Origin: Mycolicibacterium aubagnense
GTDB lineage: Bacteria; Actinomycetota; Actinomycetes; Mycobacteriales; Mycobacteriaceae
Direction: 5' to 3'
DNA length: 64,000 bases
Assembly: GCF_010730955.1 (NCBI RefSeq)
Contig: NZ_AP022577.1
Location: forward strand, 2,294,001 to 2,358,000
Shown: positions 24,059 to 32,114 of the stretch, one piece after another
Layout: the number at the start of each line of letters is the position of its first letter
Numbering within the stretch: the stretch's first letter is position 1
Made by a program: the position numbers and the translations under genes
Notes under the pieces: model-generated
Database searches by the model: none
The model's input: the letters and a program-made list of their open reading frames with translations, nothing else
Told to the model about the DNA's origin: nothing

Positions 24059-26245
24059 ATGCTAGAAACCGCCCCGCCGGCAAAGGGTTTGCGCGCCATA
24101 CTGCGCTACGACCTGCCTGCGTCACTTGTCGTATTCCTGGTGGCATTGCCACTGTCGCTCGGCATCGCCGTCGCATCTAACGCGCCGATCCTGGCCGGCA
24201 TCATCGCCGCCATCGTCGGCGGCATCGTCGCCGGTGCGCTCGGCGGCTCGCCGCTGCAGGTGAGCGGGCCGGCCGCCGGCCTCACCGTCATCGTGGCCGG
24301 ACTGATCGCCGAATTCGGTTGGGCAGCGACATGTGCCATCACCGTCGGCGCCGGCATTCTGCAGATCCTGTTCGGCTTGAGCCGGGTGGCCCGCGCGGCG
24401 CTGGCCATCTCCCCTGTCGTCGTGCACGCCATGCTGGCCGGTATCGGCATCACCATCGCGCTGCAGCAGATGCACGTGCTGCTGGGCGGCAAGTCCAACA
24501 GCAGCGCGTGGGAGAACATCGAGCAGCTGCCCGCCCAGGTGATGAACATCCACGGACCCGGCTTCCTGCTCGGCATGCTGGTCATCGTCACGCTGGTGGC
24601 GTGGCGCTGGGTGCCGGCCCCGATCAACCGGATCCCCGCTCCGCTGGTCGCGATCGTCGGCGTGACAGCGCTCTCCGTCCTGCTGCCGTTCGACGTCAAG
24701 CGCATTCAGATCAACGGCTCGCTGCTGGACTCGCTGTCGCTGCCCACCCTGCCCACGGGTGACTGGGACGGCGTCATCGCCGGCGTGCTGACCGTCGCCC
24801 TCATCGCCAGCGTCGAGAGTCTGCTGTCGGCGGTCTCGGTCGATCGCATGCACAACGGTCCCCGTACCAACTTCGATCGGGAGCTCATCGGCCAGGGCGC
24901 GGCCAACGCCATCTCCGGCGCCATCGGCGGCCTGCCCGTCACCGGCGTCATCGTGCGCAGCTCGACCAACGTGGTGGCCGGCGCCAAGACCCGGGCTTCC
25001 GCGATCCTGCACGGTGTCTGGATTCTGTTGTTCGCGGTGCCGTTCGCCGGCCTGGCACAGATGATCCCGACGTCCGCGCTGGCCGGCCTGCTGATCGTCA
25101 TCGGCTGCCAGCTGGTCAAGAAGGCGCACATCGAAACCGCCCGGCGCACAGGCGATATCGCGGTCTACGCGATCACGGTGCTCGGCGTCGTCTTCCTCAA
25201 CCTGCTCGAGGGTGTACTGATCGGACTTGCCCTGGCGGTCGCCCTGACCGTGTGGCGCGTGATCCGCGCCAAGATCGTCACCGAGCACATTGCCGGCAAC
25301 GACTGGCGCATCGTGATCGAGGGCTCCGTCAGCTTCCTGTCGCTGCCACGCCTCACGGCGGCGCTCGCCTCGGTGCCGACCGGCTCCGACGTCACGATCG
25401 AGTTGTCGGTCGACTTCATCGACCACGCCGCCCACGAGACCATCGACGCATGGAAGCGCCAGCACGTCTCCGGCGGTGGCTCCGTCGAGATCCATGAGCA
25501 CGGCACCGCCGAACTGCACAACGCGGCGGCCGGCCCGCCCACCCGCACCTTCACCCCGTTCGACAAGCGGTCCGGTGTCGTCCCATGGAAGTCGCAGCCG
25601 CAGACCAACTCCGTCATGGAGGGTCTGGAGGCCTACCACCGTCGCACCGCACCGATGCTGCGCCCGCACATGGAAGAGCTGGTCCACACCCAGACGCCGC
25701 AGACGCTGTTCATCACCTGCGTCGACTCGCGAGTCGTGCCCAACGTGATCACCAGCAGCGGCCCCGGCGACCTGCTCACGGTCCGCAACGTCGGAAACAT
25801 GATTCCGGAGGGACGCGCCGACGCCTCGATCGAAGCGGCCATCGCCTTCGCGGTCGACGTGCTGCAGGTCTCCTCGATCGTGGTGTGCGGCCACTCCAGC
25901 TGCGGTGCCATGACCGCGGTGCTGAGCGGCGATCACGGCCACGACGAGCACCTGCACACCTGGCTGGCGCACGGCGACGTCACGCTGCGCGCCTTCGACG
26001 AGGGCCGTCATCCCGTGGCACAGGCCGCGGCCGACGAGGGGTTCGGCATCGTCGACCAGCTGTCGATCGTCAACGTCGCGCTGCAGACGCAGAGCCTGGC
26101 CGCCCACCCGCTGGTCCGGGAGCGGTACCGCGCCGGCGAGCTCGAGGTGATCGGCTTGTTCTACGACATCGGCACCGCAGCCGCCCTGCGGGTGACGGCG
26201 GTCGGCGTGGACCGCCTGGTCGAGCTGGCCGAAGTGGCTGAGTAG
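24059..26245 (+). CDS. SulP-family anion transporter fused to beta-carbonic anhydrase
   Basis: A 728-aa fusion matching the layout of M. tuberculosis Rv3273. Residues about 10-405 form a SulP transporter with some 12 membrane segments and GGSPLQVSGPAAGLT as the conserved anion-site loop. A short cytoplasmic STAS-like segment follows (about 410-490). Residues about 520-728 are a beta-carbonic anhydrase with zinc ligands in FITCVDSRVVP and VVCGHSSCGAM. It probably imports bicarbonate (or sulfate) and interconverts it with CO2. ATG 24059 lies about 9 bases after GGAGAACGGAA; a GTG at 24020 is an alternative. The coding end overlaps a 70-bp direct repeat. Confidence 0.92.
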   Translation: MLETAPPAKGLRAILRYDLPASLVVFLVALPLSLGIAVASNAPILAGIIAAIVGGIVAGALGGSPLQVSGPAAGLTVIVAGLIAEFGWAATCAITVGAGILQILFGLSRVARAALAISPVVVHAMLAGIGITIALQQMHVLLGGKSNSSAWENIEQLPAQVMNIHGPGFLLGMLVIVTLVAWRWVPAPINRIPAPLVAIVGVTALSVLLPFDVKRIQINGSLLDSLSLPTLPTGDWDGVIAGVLTVALIASVESLLSAVSVDRMHNGPRTNFDRELIGQGAANAISGAIGGLPVTGVIVRSSTNVVAGAKTRASAILHGVWILLFAVPFAGLAQMIPTSALAGLLIVIGCQLVKKAHIETARRTGDIAVYAITVLGVVFLNLLEGVLIGLALAVALTVWRVIRAKIVTEHIAGNDWRIVIEGSVSFLSLPRLTAALASVPTGSDVTIELSVDFIDHAAHETIDAWKRQHVSGGGSVEIHEHGTAELHNAAAGPPTRTFTPFDKRSGVVPWKSQPQTNSVMEGLEAYHRRTAPMLRPHMEELVHTQTPQTLFITCVDSRVVPNVITSSGPGDLLTVRNVGNMIPEGRADASIEAAIAFAVDVLQVSSIVVCGHSSCGAMTAVLSGDHGHDEHLHTWLAHGDVTLRAFDEGRHPVAQAAADEGFGIVDQLSIVNVALQTQSLAAHPLVRERYRAGELEVIGLFYDIGTAAALRVTAVGVDRLVELAEVAE

Positions 26246-26305
26246 CCGACAAGCTGATTGCCGATGACGGCCCGGGTGTGCAGTGCGCACCCGGGCCGTC
26301 GCGTT
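26236..26305 (+). repeat. Direct repeat copy 1 flanking the dehydrogenase-permease cassette
   Basis: These 70 bases match 29695-29764 at 65 positions. The copy starts inside the last codons of the SulP gene, includes its stop, and contains the hairpin 26266-26300. A further shared 14-mer (CGTTGCGCGTCAGC) follows at 26318-26331. Confidence 0.9.
26266..26300. terminator. Hairpin terminator after the SulP-carbonic anhydrase gene
   Basis: Sixteen-base arms (GACGGCCCGGGTGTGC and GCGCACCCGGGCCGTC, one mismatch) with a three-base loop. It lies between convergent genes and may stop transcription from both sides. No long T run follows. Confidence 0.7.
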
Positions 26306-26376
26306 TCGCCTCAGTTGCGTTGCGCGTCAGCCACTTCTGTGCGTTGCGGCGCCGACGGAACCGGCGGCACAGCCCC

Positions 26377-26946
26377 TCAGCCGCCGCGGACCGCGGCGCT
26401 GAAGTCCTCGGCCCCGACCGGCGGCGCGATCGTCCAGAGCACCTCGGCCTCGCCGTCGGTCGGGTTGTGCCAATCGTGGAGCTGGGTCGCCCCGAAGGTC
26501 ATGCTGTCGCCACTGTCCAGCAATGTGGTCTGCCCATCGATGGTGATGCTGAGCCCGCCCTTGAGGACGTACACGAAAATCGTTGTGGCATCGAGCCGGT
26601 AGGCGCCGCCTGACCCGCCACCGGGTCGCATCACGGTGTGCATCACCTGCACGTGCCGTTCGGTCTTCGGGGTGAGCAGTTCTTCACGGACGTCGTGGCC
26701 ACCCATTTCCAGGGGCGCCCCCGCGCCGCTGCGGACTATCGGCGCGGCCGGGTACTCGAAGAGATCGCCGATTCCGATGCCCAAGGCATCGCAGATGCGG
26801 ATCAGAACCGGCACCGACACGTTGGTCCTGCCCCGCTCGGCCAGACTGAGAAAGCCTTTTGTCACCTCGGCCCTGGTCGCCGCCTCGCTGAGACTCAACC
26901 CGCGCTGGGTGCGGAACTCCCGAAGCCGCGCCCCGGCGCGGCCCAT
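26377..26946 (-). CDS. XRE-family regulator with C-terminal cupin domain
   Basis: A 189-aa regulator. The N-terminal helix-turn-helix (residues about 6-60) contains RGLSLSEAATRAEVTKGFLS and the dimer-type LGIGIGDLFEYP; the C-terminal cupin (about 100-180) with HVQVMHTVMRPGGGSG and HDWHNPTDGEAEV should bind a small ligand. ATG 26946 follows GGGGAGGAG at ideal distance. It is divergent from an alcohol dehydrogenase-permease pair and is presumably their repressor, acting at the palindrome 27019-27031. Such regulators often govern amine, polyamine or amino acid use. Confidence 0.87.
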   Translation of the reverse strand: MGRAGARLREFRTQRGLSLSEAATRAEVTKGFLSLAERGRTNVSVPVLIRICDALGIGIGDLFEYPAAPIVRSGAGAPLEMGGHDVREELLTPKTERHVQVMHTVMRPGGGSGGAYRLDATTIFVYVLKGGLSITIDGQTTLLDSGDSMTFGATQLHDWHNPTDGEAEVLWTIAPPVGAEDFSAAVRGG

Positions 26947-27018
26947 TCCGGTCTCCTCCCCTTCCCTCACTCAATCCCTCCCGATCCCTCCCGCGCCATT
27001 GACGGCAATTCGTTTAGT

Positions 27019-27031
27019 GGTGTAAAACACC
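27019..27031. promoter_or_regulatory. Operator candidate GGTGT-AAA-ACACC
   Basis: A perfect 13-bp dyad with five-base arms lies between the XRE-cupin regulator and the dehydrogenase gene, 66 bases before the GTG start of the latter. XRE-cupin regulators typically bind short dyads like this between themselves and their target operon. Confidence 0.5.
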
Positions 27032-27096
27032 TTCAGCGTTTTATGGGATTGAACCCTACACGCGGTGTTGCCTCCCAAAACACAGAAAGGCACGCG

Positions 27097-28242
27097 GTGT
27101 CCTCATCTGAAACCGACCACCAGCACGACGTGACAAGGATCCGCGCCGCGGTGTTCGACGGCATCGGAGCAATCTCCATCGAGGAGGTGGTACTGGCGGC
27201 GCCCGGCCCGGGCGAGGTCCGAGTCAAGATCGCGGCCGCCGGCGTGTGCCACTCCGACCTGCATGTCACCACGCGTGCCTGGGATGTACCCGCGCCAGTG
27301 GTGCTCGGCCATGAAGGCTCTGGAGTAGTCACCGCAATCGGCTCGGGCGTCGAGGATCTCGAGCCCGGCGACCACGTCGTGCTGAGCTGGGTGCCCGGCT
27401 GCGGCGCATGCCGCGCCTGCGGGGCGGGCCGACCCGCACAGTGCTCGCTGGTCGCGTCCGTAGTGGCCGCCGGCGGGACGCTGTACGACGGCACCACGCG
27501 ACTGTCCAACGAGCGCGGCACGATTCACCACTACTTGGGCGTCTCGTCCTACGCGGAAGAGGTCGTGGTCCCGCGCAGCGGTGCGGTCAAGGTGCGCAAG
27601 GACGCGCCGCTGGAAGACATCGCGATCGTGGGCTGCGCAATCGCCACCGGCGTGGGCGCAGTGCGCAATACCGCTGAGGTGCAACCCGGTTCGACCGTCG
27701 CGGTGATCGGCTGCGGTGGTGTGGGCCTGGCCTGCGTGCAGGGCGCCCGGCTGGCCGGAGCCTCGCGCATCGTCGCGGTCGACGTCGTCGCCGAAAAGCT
27801 CGATCTGGCACGCAAACTCGGCGCCACCGACGCGGTCGATGCGTCGGCCGCCGCAGACGTGGTGGCGGCGCTGCGGGACGTGGTCGCGGACGGATACGAC
27901 TATGTGTTCGACGCAATCGGCAAGATCATCACCATCGAACAAGCCATCGCCGCGCTCGGCCTCGGCGGCGCGGCCGTCATCGTCGGCCTGCCCCCGCAGG
28001 GTGAACGCGCGAGTTTCGACCCGCTGAGCCTCGCCGAGGGCGATCGACGAATCCTGGGATCCAACTACGGCTCCGCGGTACCCGAGCGCGACATCCCCGC
28101 CCTGGTCGACGAGGTCATCGCGGGCAATCTCGATCTCGCCTCGATGATCTCCGGTCGCCGCCCGCTCGACGAAGCCGCGGCCGCGCTCGACGACCTCGCC
28201 GCGGGTCACGCATTGCGCCAACTCCTCATCCCGTCCGCCTGA
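27097..28242 (+). CDS. Zinc-dependent alcohol dehydrogenase
   Basis: A 381-aa medium-chain dehydrogenase. Catalytic zinc ligands lie in GVCHSDLH (Cys about residue 48) and GHEGSG; the structural zinc loop CGACRACGAGRPAQC has the CxxCxxCx7C spacing. The cofactor-binding motif is VIGCGGVGLACVQG with a downstream acidic residue in VAVDV, suggesting NAD(H). The sequence resembles class III-type and related mycobacterial alcohol dehydrogenases. GTG 27097 follows AGAAAGG. An amino acid/amine permease gene begins 18 bp downstream, so the pair may take up and oxidise an amino alcohol; this is inference. Confidence 0.88.
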   Translation: MSSSETDHQHDVTRIRAAVFDGIGAISIEEVVLAAPGPGEVRVKIAAAGVCHSDLHVTTRAWDVPAPVVLGHEGSGVVTAIGSGVEDLEPGDHVVLSWVPGCGACRACGAGRPAQCSLVASVVAAGGTLYDGTTRLSNERGTIHHYLGVSSYAEEVVVPRSGAVKVRKDAPLEDIAIVGCAIATGVGAVRNTAEVQPGSTVAVIGCGGVGLACVQGARLAGASRIVAVDVVAEKLDLARKLGATDAVDASAAADVVAALRDVVADGYDYVFDAIGKIITIEQAIAALGLGGAAVIVGLPPQGERASFDPLSLAEGDRRILGSNYGSAVPERDIPALVDEVIAGNLDLASMISGRRPLDEAAAALDDLAAGHALRQLLIPSA

Positions 28243-28260
28243 CAAGAAACGAGAACCCCA

Positions 28261-29700
28261 GTGTCCGAAGATATTCAGACGGGCCCCGACGTCGCACCCG
28301 GCGATGCCGGATTGCGGCGCGGCGTGATGGGTGGCGGCGAACTCGCCGCCCAGGCAATCGCCAACATCGCGCCGAGCGCGGTCATCGCGTTCACCGCCGC
28401 GGCTATCTACACGACCGCAGGCAACGGCACCTGGGCCTCCTTCGCGCTGGCAACCGTGGTCATCCTCTCGGTCGGCTACTGCATCTCACAGTTCGCCAAG
28501 CGCCGCTCATCGGCGGGCTCTCTCTACAGCTACGCGGCGACGGCGCTCGGCCCGTTCGGCGCCTACCTGACCGGTGTCAGCCTGCTGATCGGTTGCTTCG
28601 GTATCGCCGCCGGCTCACTCAGTGGGTCGGTCGCCTACACCGCGACCGTGCTGAACCAGCTCGGCATCTCGGTACACGGCACGGCGGCACAGATCGCGCT
28701 GGCAGTAGTACTCGGCACGCTGGCGACCTTGTTCACGATTCGCGGCATCCGCTTGTCTGCGCGGGTTTCCCTTGTGCTTGAACTGGTTTCGGTGTCCATC
28801 ATCACGCTGCTGCTGGTGGTCACCCTGGTGCACCTGGGCGGCCGTGCCTTCGACGCCGCTCAGTTCGAACTCACTGGCGTCAAGCCGTCGGGCATCGTGG
28901 TCGGCATGGTGCTGGCGATCCTCGGTTTCGTCGGCTTCTCCAGCTCGGATGCCCTGGCCCGTGAGGCCAAGGATCCCTACCGCGCGGTGCCGCGCGCAAT
29001 CATGTGGAGCGCGGCCGGCGTCGGCGTGCTGTACGTGTTCGCGGCCTACACGCAGGTGGCCGCCCTCGGTCCGGCGCTGGGCGAATCCGCGCAACCGCTC
29101 GACGACATCGCGACTCTGGTCGGCATGCCGACGTGGTTCAACCCGATCCTCAACTTCGGTATCGCCGCATCGTTTTTCGCCGTCGTGGTCGCACCCATGA
29201 ACGTCGTCGGCCGAATCCTGTACGTGATGGGCAAGGAGGGTGTCGTCGGGGCGTCGATCGGGCGGACCCACCCCACCCATCTGACCCCGCACCGCGCGCT
29301 GGTCTCGGTTGGCCCGCTCGTGATCGCCGTGCCGGTGGTGATGTACCTGTTCGGCGTAGACGCGATGAATGTCGTGACATGGGTGGACACCTACGGAACC
29401 TACGGCTACATGGTCGCGTACGCGGCGGCAGCGCTCGCCGCCGTGGTGTTCCTGCGCAGCATCGGCGCCCAGGTTCCGCTGGTGTGGCCGGCCGCCGTCG
29501 TGGCCATCGTGTCGATGGCATATGTGTTCTACGCCAACGTGTATCCGGTCCCGGCGTACCCGCTCAACGTCATCCCGTGGCTGTTCATCGCCACTGTGGC
29601 TGCGGCGCTGGCGTGGTACTGGTACCTGAGTCGCCGCTCACCCGAAGTGATTTCGGCCATCGGCACCAGCGATGTGGAGACCCTCGAAGGGATTGGCTGA
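28261..29700 (+). CDS. APC-superfamily amino acid/amine permease
   Basis: A 479-aa membrane transporter with about 12 hydrophobic segments. The first helix region IANIAPSAVIAFTAAAIY and the GFSSSDALAREAKDPYRAVPRAI segment (split here by family motif) match amino acid-polyamine-organocation permeases. It is co-directional with the dehydrogenase 18 bp upstream. The reading frame enters direct repeat copy 2 and ends at the first in-frame stop within it, so the C-terminal residues were probably set by the event that created the repeat. Substrate unknown. Confidence 0.88.
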   Translation: MSEDIQTGPDVAPGDAGLRRGVMGGGELAAQAIANIAPSAVIAFTAAAIYTTAGNGTWASFALATVVILSVGYCISQFAKRRSSAGSLYSYAATALGPFGAYLTGVSLLIGCFGIAAGSLSGSVAYTATVLNQLGISVHGTAAQIALAVVLGTLATLFTIRGIRLSARVSLVLELVSVSIITLLLVVTLVHLGGRAFDAAQFELTGVKPSGIVVGMVLAILGFVGFSSSDALAREAKDPYRAVPRAIMWSAAGVGVLYVFAAYTQVAALGPALGESAQPLDDIATLVGMPTWFNPILNFGIAASFFAVVVAPMNVVGRILYVMGKEGVVGASIGRTHPTHLTPHRALVSVGPLVIAVPVVMYLFGVDAMNVVTWVDTYGTYGYMVAYAAAALAAVVFLRSIGAQVPLVWPAAVVAIVSMAYVFYANVYPVPAYPLNVIPWLFIATVAAALAWYWYLSRRSPEVISAIGTSDVETLEGIG

Positions 29701-29764
29701 GTAGTCGACGAGCTGATTGCCGATGACGGCCTGGGTGTGCAGAGCGCACCCGGGCCGTCTCGTT
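29695..29764 (+). repeat. Direct repeat copy 2 flanking the dehydrogenase-permease cassette
   Basis: A 93% match to 26236-26305, in the same orientation. It supplies the stop codon of the permease gene in a different frame from the one used by the SulP gene in copy 1. The shared 14-mer CGTTGCGCGTCAGC overlaps its end (29761-29774) and holds the stop of the small Cys-tailed peptide gene. Its hairpin spans 29725-29759. Confidence 0.9.
29725..29759. terminator. Hairpin terminator between the permease and the Cys-tailed peptide gene
   Basis: Arms GACGGCCTGGGTGTGC and GCGCACCCGGGCCGTC, two mismatches, three-base loop; the same structure as in repeat copy 1. It separates convergent genes. Confidence 0.65.
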
Positions 29765-29769
29765 GCGCG

Positions 29770-29934
29770 TCAGCTGCAGCAGCACGAGCCCGACACCTGG
29801 ACTGCACCAGGCACTTCACCGTCGGGCCGCCAGTCGAACGGGAAGTGCTTGCTGGAGGCGCCGAGGTACTCGCGGGAGAAGTCGAAGCCCACGGCGTCAG
29901 CCTGCTTGACGACGCCCCACGTCGCCACCGTCAT
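29770..29934 (-). CDS. 54-aa peptide ending Cys-Cys-Cys-Ser
   Basis: A short gene with a good ribosome site (AGAGAGGA, 7 bases before ATG 29934) on the minus strand. The peptide begins MTVATWGVVKQADAVGFDFS, has a charged and aromatic centre (REYLGASSKHFPFDWRPDG) and ends VSGSCCCS. There is no signal peptide or membrane helix. The leader-like body and terminal Cys cluster recall precursors of modified peptides, or a metal-binding or redox tail, but no modifying enzyme is adjacent; htpX (protease) lies 185 bp upstream in the same direction. No family was recognised. Codon use and the ribosome site argue that it is real. Confidence 0.6.
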   Translation of the reverse strand: MTVATWGVVKQADAVGFDFSREYLGASSKHFPFDWRPDGEVPGAVQVSGSCCCS

Positions 29935-30119
29935 TGCTGAATCCTCTCTGTAGCGAGCCTGACTGGGTGGCGGAATTCCGCCTTGGAAATCGCCCTGCGG
30001 TCAGGATCGCGAGTTGTTCCGTTTGACCGTCAATGAAAGTTGACCGCGCCAGACCGAACATGTCGGTAATCCCGGCCACGTGCGCGGCTCACGCCAGTCG
30101 TCGCACAGAAGCGGGCGCG

Positions 30120-30983
30120 CTATCGCCCGGCCATGCGCTCCAGGCGCGCGATCCGGTCCTCGATGGGCGGGTGGGTCGAGAAGAGCTTGCCGATCTTCTC
30201 GCCGGCCCGGAACGGGTTGGCGATCATCAGGTGGGCCTGGTCGGCCAGCTGCGGCTCAGGCGGCAGCGGCGCCTGCTGCACCCCGGCAGTGATCTTGCGC
30301 AGCGCGCTGGCCAGCGCCAGCGGGTCACCCGTCAGCTCGGCGCCCGACTGGTCGGCCTGGTACTCGCGCGACCGGGACACCGCGAGCCGGATGATGGTCG
30401 CGGCCAACGGGCCGACGATCGAAAGAACCAGCAGAACAAAGGGATTGGGCCGATCGTCACGGTCGCCGCCGAACATGCCGATGAAGTACGCCACGTTGAC
30501 CAACGCGGTCACCACCGACGCCATGGCGCCCGCGACGCAGGAGATCAGGATGTCGCGGTTGTAGACGTGCGACAGCTCATGCCCCAGCACCGCGCGCAGT
30601 TCGCGCTCGCTGAGAAGGTTCAGGATGCCCGTGGTGCAGCACACGGCGGCATTCCGGGGATTGCGCCCCGTGGCGAACGCATTAGGGGCGGCGGTGTCGC
30701 TGATGTACAGCTGCGGCATCGGCTGGCGCGCCGTGGTGGCCAACTCGCGGACGATCCGGTACATCGCGGGCGCCTGCATCTCGCTCACCGGCTGCGCGTG
30801 CATGGCCCGCAACGCCATCTTGGCGCTGTTGAAGTAGACGTAGGCGTTCATGCCGATGGCGAACAGCACCGCGAGGTACATGATGTTCTTGCCGAACAAC
30901 GAGCCGATCAGCACGATGAGCGTCGAGAAGCCCACGAGCAGCGCGAACGTCTTCACGGTGTTCGCGTGGGGATTCCACGTCAT
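30120..30983 (-). CDS. htpX: HtpX-like membrane zinc metalloprotease
   Basis: A 287-aa M48-family protease of the cytoplasmic membrane that degrades misfolded membrane proteins. Two N-terminal membrane helices (about 10-50) precede the zinc motif HELSH at residues 135-139; two more helices follow, and SREYQAD (about 209-215) gives the third zinc ligand. The gene matches Rv0563 in content and in its position beside grcC1. It is separated from the grcC1 stop by 102 bp on the same strand. Confidence 0.95.
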   Translation of the reverse strand: MTWNPHANTVKTFALLVGFSTLIVLIGSLFGKNIMYLAVLFAIGMNAYVYFNSAKMALRAMHAQPVSEMQAPAMYRIVRELATTARQPMPQLYISDTAAPNAFATGRNPRNAAVCCTTGILNLLSERELRAVLGHELSHVYNRDILISCVAGAMASVVTALVNVAYFIGMFGGDRDDRPNPFVLLVLSIVGPLAATIIRLAVSRSREYQADQSGAELTGDPLALASALRKITAGVQQAPLPPEPQLADQAHLMIANPFRAGEKIGKLFSTHPPIEDRIARLERMAGR

Positions 30984-31085
30984 CGGCTACCTCCTCCAAG
31001 CGCAGTCAGTGCTCAGCACAGTCCAACTCACTGCAAATCAACGCTCGGCGGACAGCACCTGGTTCCGCGGTATCCCGATCGGCGG

Positions 31086-32093
31086 TCAGCCGTGGCGGTC
31101 CGCGGTGTACTCGACCAGGTTGCGCAGGGCCAGCCGGCCCGGCAGGTCAGGGAGATTGTCCAGCTCGGCGCGAGCGTCAGCGGCGAACCGGTGAACGGTG
31201 CGCTTGGCCTCGGCCATGCCCTCCGACGCCCGCAGCAACCCCAGTGCCTCGGCGAGGTCGCCGTCGTTGTCGATGGGTGTGGCCAGCAGCTCGCGCAGCC
31301 GGTCGCCGTCGGACCCGGAGCCGCGCAGTGCATACAGCACCGGCAGGGTGTGCACGCCTTCGCGCAGGTCGGTGCCCGGCACCTTGCCCGACTCGTCAGG
31401 ATCGCTGTCGATGTCGATGATGTCGTCGGAAATCTGGAAGACCGTGCCGACGATGCCGCCGAGCCGGCTGAGTCGCTCGATCTGGTCTTCGCCGGCGCCC
31501 GAGAACGTCGCACCGAAGCGGCCGGACGCCGCGATCAGGCAGGCGGTCTTTTCGTACACGACCTTCAGGTAGTGCTCGACGGGGTCGGCGCCTTCGACGG
31601 CGCCGCGGGTCTCACGCATCTGGCCCGTCACGAGCTGGGCGAACGTATCGGCGATGACGCGGACCGCGTCCGGTCCCAGCCGGGACACCAGGCGCGAGGC
31701 GGTGGCAAACAGGTAGTCACCGGCCAGGATCGCGATGTTGTTCCCCCAGCGCGCGTTGGCGCTGTCCGCGCCGCGCCGCACCTGGGCCTCGTCCATGACG
31801 TCGTCGTGATACAGCGTCGCCAGGTGTACCAGCTCGATGACGGCGCCGGCGATCGCGACGTCGTTGTTGTCGGGATCGGGTCCCAGCGACGCCGACAGCA
31901 CGGTGAAAAGCGGACGGAACCGCTTGCCGCCGGCCTGGAAGAGGTGCTGGACGGCCTCGGCCATCAGCTCGTCGGCTTTGCCCAGCTCGGTCGACATGAG
32001 GTCTTCGATACGCGCCACCGCGTCACGAACCTGCGCGGCGAAGGCGGCGTCACCAAAGTCCACGCCCGCGACCACTGTCGCTGGTGTCTTCAT
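31086..32093 (-). CDS. grcC1: Long-chain polyprenyl diphosphate synthase
   Basis: A 335-aa trans-prenyltransferase. The first Asp-rich motif DDVMD is at residues 97-101, GGKRFRP upstream binds diphosphate, and the second motif is DDIIDID. The residues just before the first motif lack bulky blocks, fitting a long-chain product such as the nonaprenyl side chain of menaquinone. It matches Rv0562 (grcC1) by position among menaquinone genes. Only 21 bases separate its start from the divergent menJ start, so the two promoters must overlap. Confidence 0.92.
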   Translation of the reverse strand: MKTPATVVAGVDFGDAAFAAQVRDAVARIEDLMSTELGKADELMAEAVQHLFQAGGKRFRPLFTVLSASLGPDPDNNDVAIAGAVIELVHLATLYHDDVMDEAQVRRGADSANARWGNNIAILAGDYLFATASRLVSRLGPDAVRVIADTFAQLVTGQMRETRGAVEGADPVEHYLKVVYEKTACLIAASGRFGATFSGAGEDQIERLSRLGGIVGTVFQISDDIIDIDSDPDESGKVPGTDLREGVHTLPVLYALRGSGSDGDRLRELLATPIDNDGDLAEALGLLRASEGMAEAKRTVHRFAADARAELDNLPDLPGRLALRNLVEYTADRHG

Positions 32094-32114
32094 GGGTCCA
32101 ACATACTGGGCGGC

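Noticed and set aside
24122..26290. A 722-codon open frame opposite the SulP-carbonic anhydrase gene
   Set aside because: It mirrors a GC-rich gene, is dominated by His/Asp/Gly/Arg, has no membrane or domain pattern, and the plus-strand gene is certain.
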